Shown in pieces: positions 10,258-19,646 of a stretch of DNA of 64,000 nucleotides. The notes under the pieces were generated by a model, which saw only the letters and a program-made list of their open reading frames with translations, was not told the origin of the DNA and ran no database searches. Numbering within the stretch: the stretch's first letter is position 1; each line of letters begins with the position of its first letter. A program made the translations under genes and the position numbers. The stretch spans positions 1,736,001 through 1,800,000 of the forward strand of contig NW_025408676.1 of NCBI RefSeq assembly GCF_020360975.1, read 5' to 3'. The stretch is from Hirsutella rhossiliensis. Lineage: Eukaryota; Ascomycota; Sordariomycetes; Hypocreales; Ophiocordycipitaceae.

Positions 10258-11906
10258 CGACGCTTAATGGGCCGTATCTCGCTACAATAGTTGTCTGTTG
10301 CTGGAGACTGGAGCGCTTGGCTTGTTTCTCTTTTATCTTCGTCATCTCGGCCGTTGCGGTGATGCCGTTGAGAGCGAGGTTTTGTCGGCTTTCCGCGCCT
10401 TCTCATAGACGTATGTGACGGAGGAGTCAACGGCATGTGGGAGTCAACTGATGTGGCTAGACGAAGCTGTACGTAGGCGTGATACCTCTGAATCGTAGAG
10501 AGGTTGAGTCTCGGCGTTGAAACATTGTTCCAGTTGAATCGTTGAATCGAGGGCGGCGTGTGTGGCGATGGTGTTGATGGTCTTGCTGCCTGAGGCCCGC
10601 CCTGAGGCTCGCTTTCGATCGAGCCCGGCAGGTCCTTAATAGCCACTTCTTCTGTGAGCGACGAGAGCGTGTCTTGAAGCTGAGAGAGCACGATCTCGGG
10701 ATTGAATGGGAAGAGGCCACATTTCTGCCAAGATGAGAGAATTGTGTGCTTTTTGAAGGTGCGAGTGCGGACCTCTTGAAGATGATATAGAAAATCGGAC
10801 TTGTTAAAGTCATATGCCCCGTCAGCAATCTCACGATGTAGAACTTGTTGATGCCAGTGTTTGTATGACCTAAAAACGCCGACATCAAGAGGTTGAAGCT
10901 GATGTGTAAGATGGGGAGGCATTGGGAAGACCTTAATGTTGTGATCGAAGCAGAAGTGAACCATCTCTTCTGTATAGTGATTATCACAGCTATCCATAAG
11001 TAGAAGCCGCTTCTGAAGTGGATCAACTGGTCTCGTGTGTTTCTCGAAGTGTCTGATCCATTCAATCGCGATGACATCGTTAATATACCCCTTTTGGCTG
11101 GTTGAAATGATGGTATCGTCGTCAAGGCTGTTGCTAACCCAACGGGCAGGAATTTGGACCCCAGGGAGTATCACAAACGAAGGAATGCAACTCCCAGCTG
11201 CATAAATAGCCTCAATCGCTGTGACCGACACTGTATCGTGAGCGTCAGATAAAATAGGGGTATCAATCTCGCGGAAGGTCCAAATAAATGTGCCTTTATG
11301 TAGATATCCCACCATGAAGCCCGTCTCGTCGAAATTCCAGGTGTTCTTAGGGAGAATCTCGTCTTTCTCGATCGTTTGAGACCAGCCGCGAAAAAAAGCC
11401 TCAACGTGGATGCGATCTTGCATAGCCTTCCGTTTGATGTCTCGCGCTGCTGCTCTTCGACGGTGGAAGAGTTCTCTATGCCGCTGTATAAAGCGCTTGG
11501 CCCAGGCTCGCGATGCTGTAGCTCCCACGCCCTTTGCCTTGAGAATGGCGTTGGCGTGTTGTTGGAGCGCACGACCCTGGATGTGGTGCCCCTGTGTGAT
11601 GCGGCGATGTGCCCAGCAAAATACCTCCTCTTCATCCGAGGGATCAAGCAGGGTACGGTTGCCCCCATTCTCGGCCGTTGAGTGATGCCCATTGACTCGA
11701 TAATAGAGGCGCTTGTAGGGTACGCCAAGCGCCTTCGCCGCGGCCACAATTGAGCCGTAGAAGCCCTCGTAGTAGAGCTCTGCTCCTGCAATAGTTCGCG
11801 TCTCGAGGTTTGCGGTTGTATGGCGCGAAAAGTTGGGTAAGCCGGTGGCAGAATCGATCCATTTTTGGACAGCAGACTCTTTAGCTTTTGAAGAAGCCAT
11901 AGTCAA
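10254..11906 (-). CDS. Pogo/Fot-type DDE transposase
   Basis: A 550-residue frame with an N-terminal helix-turn-helix region (SIVAAAKALGVPYKRLYYRV), a CENP-B-like domain (ASRAWAKRFIQRHRELFHRR) and a DDE core. The core has WNFDETGFMVGY, LLLMDSCDNHYTEE and LQPLDVGVFRSY, so the three aspartates are retained. The usual GHGSH after the second aspartate is replaced by SCDNH. Its start lies about 230 bases inside the right inverted repeat. The gene is open throughout and could encode active protein. Its stop codon overlaps a second frame downstream (9832-10257). Confidence 0.87.
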   Translation of the reverse strand: MTMASSKAKESAVQKWIDSATGLPNFSRHTTANLETRTIAGAELYYEGFYGSIVAAAKALGVPYKRLYYRVNGHHSTAENGGNRTLLDPSDEEEVFCWAHRRITQGHHIQGRALQQHANAILKAKGVGATASRAWAKRFIQRHRELFHRRRAAARDIKRKAMQDRIHVEAFFRGWSQTIEKDEILPKNTWNFDETGFMVGYLHKGTFIWTFREIDTPILSDAHDTVSVTAIEAIYAAGSCIPSFVILPGVQIPARWVSNSLDDDTIISTSQKGYINDVIAIEWIRHFEKHTRPVDPLQKRLLLMDSCDNHYTEEMVHFCFDHNIKVFPMPPHLTHQLQPLDVGVFRSYKHWHQQVLHREIADGAYDFNKSDFLYHLQEVRTRTFKKHTILSSWQKCGLFPFNPEIVLSQLQDTLSSLTEEVAIKDLPGSIESEPQGGPQAARPSTPSPHTPPSIQRFNWNNVSTPRLNLSTIQRYHAYVQLRLATSVDSHMPLTPPSHTSMRRRGKPTKPRSQRHHRNGRDDEDKRETSQALQSPATDNYCSEIRPIKRR

Positions 11907-12289
11907 AGAATTGGCCTTCCCTCGATGACTATTGAGATAGTGACGTGGCGATAAAAATGTAGTGTTATGACGCCATCGTGAAATGGGTTCTGAATTATTG
12001 CCATAGGGGGGTATATGCGGGGTCGAATTGTAACTATGGTAGATATGATCTTAAACATGTCTACTATTTATTGTATGATGCGTGCACACTAATTGAAGTA
12101 CCCTGTTTTTTTCCAGGTCAACAAGCTTTTTCTAGGTCAACCGCCCCCGTGACTGTGGAGCTGTCACGGGATTGGCTGACTTTGAGGCCCCCTAGTAGGT
12201 TGACTGGAAGACAAAATGAGTCTTGGCTGAGTATACGGCCGAATATGCCTCGGCTGAGGAATGGTGAATAAGCCTTGCAAAAGAAAGGT

Positions 12290-12751
12290 TGATGAGGCTT
12301 GTAGATATTGATGTGCCAGTGTAACAGTGCAACAGGTCGAGAACACTCCTCGCAGAGCGGGACGGACTCGCCCTCGGGGAAGCAACTCCGGCACGCAAAC
12401 GGCGATCCGCGACCGCCCCTAATGGTGGGACTCGACATCCACTGGTCCCATGCCATCTCCCTCAGCTCTCTTGCCGTGCGCTTCCGGTGGCATAGCATGC
12501 ACATCCGTATCGGCAGCTTGTCTACGTCGTGGAAGGCCCGATAGAAACCTCGCACCGTCGACACCTTCCTCTCGTGCGGTACGGGCGTGCACCGGTTTTG
12601 CATTGGACAGCCTTTCCTTTACGGCGAATTCCTCTTCAAGGTAACGTAGGACGCTGGCCAAATCCTCCTCCTGCAACTCCCTTCTCCTCTGCCTCCAAAG
12701 GCCGCCTCGAGTACGTTTCGCCGGGGGCCGGTCTCGGTCGGGCTGGCCCAT
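12290..12751 (-). pseudogene. Helitron protein N-terminal fragment
   Basis: Two minus-strand frames together give a basic segment (AKRTRGGLWRQRRRELQEED), then a cysteine-rich region: MCMLCHRKRTARELREM, FACRSCFPEGE and LCEECSRPVALLH. This C-x2-C series matches the N-terminal zinc-finger part of fungal Helitron Rep/helicase proteins that I recognise. A frame change lies near 12570. The downstream Rep and helicase domains are absent here, so it is a fragment. It sits beside the right border of pogo 2. Confidence 0.65.
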
Positions 12752-13146
12752 TCTCTTTCTCTGTTCTACGGGCTGCGACGGTCTCGCTGCCGCCTTGTCT
12801 CGTCTCGGCCGATCTTGTTCCTCCGCTGCGACCTCGCATAATGGTCGCGGTGGCGAACGTCGGAAGACTGCAGATTCGCTGTTCTGTTTTCCGTCTCTCT
12901 AGGTTGGACTGGCCGAACGAAGGGCTCCTTACCGACGTGCAACCCGTCTTCACCCGAGCGAGGCACTTGTCCGGCCGCGTTCGTAGCCTCTCTGGGCTGA
13001 ACGGGTTGGGGTTTTCTCGGTCTCCCCTCGCGCGTTTCCCCCCAGCGCCGGTTGTACGTGTCACGACCCTGCGCGCCAGCGCAGAGCCTCACCAGTGTCA
13101 CGTGCACAAGCAGCATCACGTGCCCACGTGCGACCTCGTGCATATG
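12752..13146. other. No recognisable gene
   Basis: The stretch is GC-rich with Arg/Pro/Gly-rich frames on both strands and no domain that I recognise. It may be the 5' end of the Helitron fragment that follows on the minus strand. Confidence 0.5.
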
Positions 13147-13149
13147 CAC

Positions 13150-13338
13150 ATAAGGGCCATTACCTCAGCAGAGCTCAGGCCATTGGTCGTGACTACGCCA
13201 CCGGAGCGGACTATACCTAATCGGTAAGTCACATGCGCTCCTCCTTTTACTGGAGGAGTAGTCCAAGTAACGTGACTTTGACCTAAAACGGTTAGACTCC
13301 TCTTGAAATGGCCTGAGCACTGCTGAGGTAAAGGGCCA
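13150..13338. repeat. Foldback (inverted) repeat, possible MITE
   Basis: The left arm includes ATTACCTCAGCAGAGCTCAG and GCCATT; the right arm near 13305-13337 carries the inverse (AATGGCCTGAGCACTGCTGAG). The arms continue inward more loosely and meet at a tight hairpin CTCCTCCTTTTACTGGAGGAG-like centre near 13232-13253. The full unit is about 190 bp and can fold on itself. No coding capacity and no clear target duplication. Confidence 0.65.
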
Positions 13339-13339
13339 G

Positions 13340-14225
13340 CTCGATCGTGCAGTCTAGTCTTTCTTTGCTCCTTAGCTTTGAGTCTTCGTTCATAGTGCCA
13401 ATACACCTTTATAGCTGTCGTGGCTCGTGTGCACCTGGCCGTAACAGTACGCTCGATGAGACCCTTCAGAGTTACCCGGGCGCCATCGCCGGACTGCCTA
13501 GGCCTAGCCGTCTCAAGACCACCTCTGGCCGCGGCAGACGATTCCCCTATGCCTGCGCCTTCGTTTCGCCCAACTAACACGGCCTCTGGCCCATCACGAG
13601 CGTTTATCGATGCTGACCGTGGCGCTTGCCCTCCCTCTAAAGTAGCGCCATCGATGTACCTCGTCCGTTTTCGCTGCTATGTACCTCGCCGTATTCCTAC
13701 GGGCAACGCTCTTTTGAGTGTTTTCGCTCGTTCCCTTCGCAAGGCCTCCTCGAACGCCGGCGCCTGCTTGGCCTCGATAGGCCGGACTTGGATGCCGCGT
13801 CCGCTTGACTTTCGTGGTGTGACACCTGCTTCGGCCCTTGTCCGTCGCGCTAACTGTCCCCTCCGCGATACTCCTTGTCGCAGCGGCGACCGCAGCCACC
13901 GTCCCCATTTGACCTTCTCCGGCCACTAACCTAACCTCGCGGCTATCCAGTCAGAACTCCTGATGAGTCCTTCGTCAAGGGTTGGCCACTTCTCTTCCTA
14001 TATGTATGACGTCAGCATTGAGGAGACGGTAATAGCACTGATGCGAGGCACATGCGTTTGCGTCTTATCCGAAGAAGACCGCTTCAGTAGACTGACCCGA
14101 GCGTTCAAGTACAACGAAACTGGCGCGAATCAAGGCAGCCCTAAAGTCAAGAGCAGCGCAAAATAGCAACAGTCGGGGGAGCCAGGAGCCGCCGGGTCAC
14201 GTTAAAGCTGCGGCGTCTCCGGCAC
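13340..14225. other. No recognisable gene
   Basis: An open plus-strand frame of 169 codons (13420-13929) is rich in Arg, Pro and Ser and shows no motif I recognise; an antisense frame is open over the same bases, typical of GC-rich non-coding DNA. I do not call it as a gene. Confidence 0.5.
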
Positions 14226-14227
14226 AG

Positions 14228-14660
14228 TTATATCATCAAAGAGCAGCAGTTTGTCCCTGATGGAGCAATCCTGCATCGCAAATTAGTGCCAAACGACAGC
14301 GGCCGCTCCGTAAATACTCGGTTCGCCGCCTTGAGCAGGAACGTTCTCGTCTTGTTCCCCCCTATGGGGTCCGCCGCCGTCGCCACCCCTTCGGCCCCGC
14401 CCCCTCGGCCGGCGTCGCGGTCGGCGCCACTTCCGTTGCCCTCTCCCGTCGGCTCTAGCGCGGGAAGGAACTCGGCCGCGGCGGCCACACGCTTCCACAC
14501 GGGGTCCTCTACCTTCGTCGCATAGTTGGTCATGTAGTAGATTAGGGCCATGGTCTTGCGCTGCGTCGCGATGAACGAGATGTCGTGGTTGTGCCGTAGT
14601 CCTACTGCCATCGCCCGGTTCCACCGGTTCACAGGTTTGTAATGGGGGGTAGTTATCCGT
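14228..14660 (-). pseudogene. Helitron Rep-domain fragment
   Basis: The minus frame contains RWNRAMAVGLRHNHDISFIA, YYMTNYATKVEDPVWKRVA and NKTRTFLLKAANRVFTERPL. This corresponds to the end of the Rep (helitron helicase-like) domain and the linker of fungal Helitrons. It lies on the same strand as the N-terminal piece at 12290-12751 but in the wrong order, so the two are separate fragments or rearranged. No Rep catalytic HUH or YY motif is present in the part that remains. Confidence 0.7.
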
Positions 14661-14740
14661 ACAACACATTTTGCTGAACGTACAACAAAATGTGGCGCAG
14701 ATCGCGGGGCAGCGCCGATACCGCATTTTTGTGTGCACAT
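14651..14740. repeat. Dispersed hairpin-bearing repeat, copy 2
   Basis: The core TCCGTACAACACATTTTG matches the copy at 491-566. The arms CACATTTTG and CAAAATGTG are perfectly complementary here. It directly borders the Helitron Rep fragment, so it may be a Helitron junction or terminus. Confidence 0.45.
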
Positions 14741-15034
14741 TCCCCACTACGAACTGCAAGCGGGCGCAAGCAACGTCCATGGCGCAATTGAAGTCGCAAT
14801 TGAAGCCGGCCGTGATACCCCTTTACCTATGGAAGGGAGTCGATTTTAGAGTCATACGAAGCGCACCACCGTCAATTTAAACACAATCGCAAAGGAAGTA
14901 GCTACAGCGGGTCATCTGTATCCAAAACTCGCCGCGCACGAGCTTCTTCATCCACCCGCCGTTCCATCGCCCCAGCAAGCGCCAGCAGCAAAACCCACCC
15001 CGCCGCCCACGCATGCCTCCCCGCCGATGGGTAC
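14741..15034. other. No recognisable gene
   Basis: The stretch between the hairpin repeat and the LTR at 15035 contains no supported gene or repeat. Confidence 0.5.
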
Positions 15035-15192
15035 TGTTGTCCGCACCTGCGGATTGGAAAGGATGAGTGAGCAATCTATTGATGCTTGTCTATCTAGCTA
15101 CAGATGTGATGATGATCCGAGTCTATATAGACTCAGGCGACGGAGTCGCCATATCCATGGAACCTTCCAGATCCCACTGGAGTCCTCCAACA
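15035..15192 (-). repeat. 3' LTR of Copia C
   Basis: On the minus strand it starts TGTTGGAGGACTCC directly after a G-rich polypurine tract (complement of 15193-15201) and ends GGACAACA. The outer five bases are inverted (TGTTG/CAACA). It includes a palindromic GAGTCTATATAGACTC that probably holds the TATA box. Length 158 bp. The partner LTR is not in the window. Confidence 0.7.
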
Positions 15193-15256
15193 CCCCCCCG
15201 TAGCCAGACATGGCTAGATGAAAACAAGATCGAATGCCTGAAGTTGGAATGCAGGA

Positions 15257-15847
15257 TCAGGTGTTTGCAAGACAGGTAAGTCCAAGTTGTCGAACAAACG
15301 CAACGTGACGGTCCTGGGTGAGTGGCTTTGTCAGTCCGTCAGCTGTCATGTCCTGTGTTGAGACATGTTGGATGTCAAAGTCTCCTCGAGTTACTCGGTC
15401 AATGATCCATTTGTAACGGACGTCGATGTGGCGGGTTCGTGCCGATTTCATTGGGTTGAGTACCGTGAGCTGGGCGTTGCGCGAGTCTGTAAATATGATT
15501 GTCGGTTTTGCAGATTGAATCCCAAGATTTTGAACAATGCGGTTTATCCATAGCAAAGCTTGCCCAGTTGGTGTGAGATTCATGAACTCAGCTTCCGTTG
15601 TAGATAGCGCTACGATTGTCTGCCTGCTAGATTTCCACAAGATTGGACAACCTGCAAGAAGAACGACATAGCCAGCAGTCGAGTGGCGTGTCGGTATTCG
15701 GTCGGCGAACGCCGCGTCCGCGAAGGCGAGAAGTGGTAGATTGGCAATGGAGTATTTTCCACCCAAGCACAGAGATAAGTTCTTGGTACCAATGAGATAC
15801 CTGAAAAGGTGTTTAAGTAACTGCATATGCTGTTCAGACGGCCCAGC
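15257..15847 (-). pseudogene. Copia C RNase H domain
   Basis: The frame contains YLIGTKNLSLCLGG, a region with DAAFADRIPTRHSTAGYVV, WKSSRQTIVALSTTEAEFMN and a C-terminal MTADGLTKPL, the usual order of the Copia RNase H end. The stop is at 15257. Its upstream continuation lies across the hAT element at 18970, where the sequence picks up exactly after the duplicated eight bases. Confidence 0.85.
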
Positions 15848-18800
15848 CAGTGATCGGAATGGTCCGGTATGAGTTGGTATTGGTATGGTAAATACCGCCA
15901 AGACCTGGTATGGTTTGACAAAAACTTGATACCATGGTATTACCGGTATACCGAATCATACCAGTAACGCTAAAAATAAGCTCAGGTAAGAGGCTCACTG
16001 CGGAGAATGACCAGGCAGAATCCGAGCGGCGATGATTCCAGTGTCATCTGTAGGGCTTATTGACCAGTTTTCTGCCAGTTTATCTACTCCATTCAATCAT
16101 GAATACCATCATCCTCACAATATCGACCTGGCTACCTTGGTCAGGTCGATCCGGCACCGAACGGATGCTTTTCGTCTTTGCTGCCGGGTAGCTATCCCAG
16201 GAAGGCCCGAAGGTAAGGCGAGTGTTAGTGCGTATTAGAAAGTACTTCTCATTGCACCCAGTTTTATGAGTTCTTCCATGTAGGACGGAGCATGACCTAA
16301 CGTATCACTGGCCAGACTTGTCAATCGCGTCGTCGGAGGGACAGGAAAAGCTTAAATGATCCTTTCAATCGAATTACTTCCGTGATGTTGGAGCCCGAAA
16401 ATTTTTACGTTAGGCTAGTTGGACGATGGACCAAGATCGAATGATCGAAAGCCACCATACCTTAATTGGTGTATGTCATGATCATGGAATCTCCAGCGCC
16501 AACCTCGCCATCTTCGTTTACGACAAGTTCAGCATCAATCCGCTCCAGATCTCCTGCATCGTGTCCCGCGCCACACTTTTCCGCTACGACGCCATCGTCT
16601 AATTCTGTCCGTTATCCTGAGCCTCCGGACGAATTCGTACAAGACCATGTCACGTACCTGCGTCGCGCGAAGACGACGAAGAAGGCAGCTCGTCTCGGCT
16701 CGTCGCATGTGTGGAAGTACGGTCTTCATTACATCCGAGACAGTGACAAGAAAGAGGTATACTACTGTCACGAATGTGCGATCGGAAAGTATAAGCAAGA
16801 GTTATTTGTGATCAATGGCACGTGGGGAGTGAGAAATCATCTCGAACAGAGGCACCAGATTGATCCACAAAGCGGCGTGAGGAAACGCGGTGCGACACGG
16901 GCGTCTGTATTGGAGCAACAGAAAGCGCAGCTGCTAGTAGCAATTTTTCTGGAAAGATACCGTTGAGAGGTTCAAAGAGCTTTTGATTCGTTGGGTTGTG
17001 TACTGCCATATTGCTTTCTTCCAGTTGGAGAACCAGTACTTCCGAGAGCTACTCTTCTTTCTGAACCCTGCTCTACTTAATCACCTCCCAAAGGCTGCGA
17101 AAACAATTCGAGGTTGGGTTATGGATGCGTTCCTGTCGAAGAAGCAACAGCTGAAAGAGGACCTCCAGCGGTCGCGGAGTAGAATCTCCATCTCCTTCGA
17201 CCTCTGGACCTCGCCAAACCCGTACGCAATCCTGGGTGTCGTCGCCATGTGGATTGACGCCACCGGCAAGCGACGAAGTACCGTCCTGGGCATGCGACGC
17301 GTTCATGGCGAGCACAGTGGCGAGAATCTTGGGTCGACCGTTCTCGAATTATTGACGGAATATGACATTGGCGGAGATCAGATTGGATACTTCATGCTGG
17401 ACAATGCTTCATCCAATGATACCGCTGTTGAGTTTATACTCAAGGAGCTCTGCCCATGGATGAAGCCGCAACAGCGTCGCCATCGCCGACTGCGCTGCTT
17501 GGGTCACATTGTCAACCTCTGCTGCCAGGCGTTTCTCATGGGTCGAAATTGTGAGAAGCATTTGGCGAAGCTTGAAAGCACCACCAGCGCGGAGATTACG
17601 TGAAGGTAGAGGAGCTGTGGAAGAAGTTTGGATGTTTAGGCCGGCTCCATAACCTTGTGCGGTACATCCGGCTTACTCCTCAAAGGCGGGAGGAGTTTGC
17701 AGCAATTATTATCGGCGGCCATCTCTCCGAATTCGATGGGCTCGAGCTTATCCAGAACAACTCCACACGCTGGAATTCGTGGTTTCATTCGATCACACGA
17801 GCGTTAAATGTTCGAGAACGTTTGGAAATCTTCTCAGCTCGTCATGTACCAGGGAGAGGGTCTCAAGGGATTTCGAACTTCAAACTAGATGGACAGCACT
17901 GGTTCGAGCTTGAAAAGATCGAGCTCGCACTAAAAGACTTCTTCGCGGCAACTATGCTTGCTGAAGGAAACAAGACATCCCTCGCTGACTGGTTTTCGAC
18001 TTTGGACTGTCTTCTCCGCGAGATCAACGAGACGAAGGATCACTACCATGACATTCACGAGGAAGACGACGACGACAACTTCACGTGGAGGTATCTCCAG
18101 GTTGTGCAGATGCTGCGTGGTCAAAGTGCGAGGAGTATTACAGCAACCGACAACGGAATTGGCAACATCGATTTCCTGAAGATACTGATCTTCCGCCAGC
18201 GTATTACGCAGCTCAAGTACTCAATCCGTATCGAAAGTGGGCATGGTTCAGGCAAGAATGGGTTCTTCAGGGCGACGAAGGAAGACAGAAGTGGTATGAA
18301 AGCGCACAGCTGGCGGTGAAGCAGCTCTGGGAGACAGAGTATAAGGAAAGTACCCTGTTGAGGCGCTACCACCTCCAGTCAGGAAGGACAAGGATCCAGA
18401 CCCAGCATTCGATCGGCAGAGGGAACATAAGCGCATTCGCATAGACGGCCCGGCTGCTGCCACCGATCTGTATGAGCAGTATATTTCGACCGACCGGCTG
18501 CATGACGAGGAGGCAGGTTGCGATGAGGCCATCGCCTATTGGCTATCCCGTTATGACTCGCAAAGAGACCTCGCCCGCTTCGCTCTGGATCTATTTGCGG
18601 TTTCCCCAATGTCAGATGAGTGCGAACGGCTGTTTAGTAGCGCAAAGCTTGGTATAGTTGATCGTCGAGGTAGGCTTAAGGCAGATATCATAGAGGCTTG
18701 TGAGTGTCTACGTGCCTGGTATGGGAAGCCTCGGGCTGAGGATAGCGAAGATAGCGGGGATAGCGAGAATGAAAGCGAATAAGCGATCAAGTTGACAGCT

Positions 18801-18961
18801 AGTAGCCAATACATTTCCCTATTTTTGCAACCCGCCTCATTCTGAGCGGTCTTGGCGGTATTACTGGTATTACCGGTAAGCCATACCGGTAAGGATATCA
18901 GCAGGTGGTATGGTATGGTATAGAGGTCATACCATACCATACCGGACCATTCCGATCACTG
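15848..18961 (+). mobile_element. hAT-type DNA transposon inserted in Copia C
   Basis: The ends are inverted repeats CAGTGATCGGAATGGTCCGG and its complement. An exact 8-bp target duplication GGCCCAGC flanks it (15840-15847 and 18962-18969), as expected for hAT. Subterminal regions are rich in GGTATGGTATGG-like and ATACCGG-like repeats, probably transposase-binding sites. Size 3114 bp. The interior encodes a broken hAT transposase. Confidence 0.93.
16466..18781 (+). pseudogene. hAT transposase, frameshifted
   Basis: Blocks in order: a Ser/Pro-rich N-terminus, then a BED-type zinc finger (SSHVWKYGLHYIRD...YYCHECAIG...HLEQRH, 16680-16860); the catalytic region from 16983 (ISFDLWTSPN near 17190, DNASSND near 17400); a frame change near 17590-17600; further core with NNSTRWNSWFHS; another frame change near 18350; and the hATC dimerisation domain (LDLFAVSPMSDECERLFSSA near 18590) ending at TAA 18779. 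All regions of a hAT transposase are present, but at least three frame breaks make it inactive. Confidence 0.85.
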
Positions 18962-18969
18962 GGCCCAGC

Positions 18970-19646
18970 ATTAGCTTCGCAAAGACGGTTTGTTGTGTAC
19001 GTAATGTCGGGTCTTGTCCCAGTTGAAAGAAAGTTTAGTGAGCCAGTCTGTTTGATGTAGGATTTCTGGAGAGATTTGTCGGACGCCCAAGTAGACGGAA
19101 GCTCAAATCCTCGGGGCCATGGTGTTGTTGCTGCATTGAGCGTCTGATATCCATACTTGGATATGATTTTCTCGGTAAACTTCTCCTGTGATAGATGTAC
19201 GCGCCTGTTCGGCCTATCTCTGATGACCGTAAATCCGAGGAAGTCGTTCACTTCACCAAGGTCTTTCAGCTCAAAGAACGATTGGAGCTGCTCCTTGACG
19301 TGGAAGACTGTCTCTTTTGTTGGTGCAGCGACTAGCATATCGTCCACATAGAGGATCAGAATGCAGCCTCGCTTTTCGTCCTTGAATAGACAGAGATCCG
19401 CGTCAAGGGGCTCGAATCCAAGGGTCTTCAAAATGGGCGTGATTGTGAGAAACCACCAAAGTGGGCTCTTTCGCAGGCCGTATAGAGCTTTCTTCAAAAG
19501 ACAAACTCTACTTGTACCGTCCTCGTAGCCTTCTGGCTGCATAACATAGATATTCGTGCCCTCAGGTATGTCCGCATTCAAAAAGGCTGTAGCGATGTCG
19601 AACTGATAACATTCGAGGTCGAGAATTGCTGTCCATATTAAGAATA
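18970..19646 (-). pseudogene. Copia C reverse transcriptase segment
   Basis: The frame reads YQFDIATAFLNADIPEG, VYVMQPEGY-like sequence, LKKALYGLRKSPLWW and the catalytic YVDDMLV. It then has KDLGEVNDFLGF and RPDITYTTNRL. It is continuous with the integrase block across pogo 3 on one side and with the RNase H block across the hAT element on the other. Confidence 0.87.

Larger units (their letters stand above)
9589..12132 (-). mobile_element. Pogo/Fot-type DNA transposon 2
   Basis: A TA dinucleotide flanks each side (9587-9588 and 12133-12134). The ends are inverted repeats GAAAAAGCTCGTTGACCTG on the left and the complement of GAAAAAGCTTGTTGACCTG on the right, with one mismatch, continuing into A-rich sequence. 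The interior holds one transposase on the minus strand. Clean TA duplication and matching ends support a genuine insertion with both borders preserved. Confidence 0.88.

Noticed and set aside
12766..13149. Minus-strand Arg-rich frame as a possible gene
   Set aside because: Low-complexity composition and no motif; probably upstream sequence of the Helitron fragment.
13420..13929. 169-codon open frame on the plus strand
   Set aside because: Arg/Pro/Ser-rich, with an open antisense frame over the same bases and no recognisable domain; typical of GC-rich non-coding DNA.
13955..13985. CTGATGAGTCC string that recalls a hammerhead ribozyme core
   Set aside because: The required GAAA after stem II and the third stem are not there; TTCGTCAAGG follows instead.
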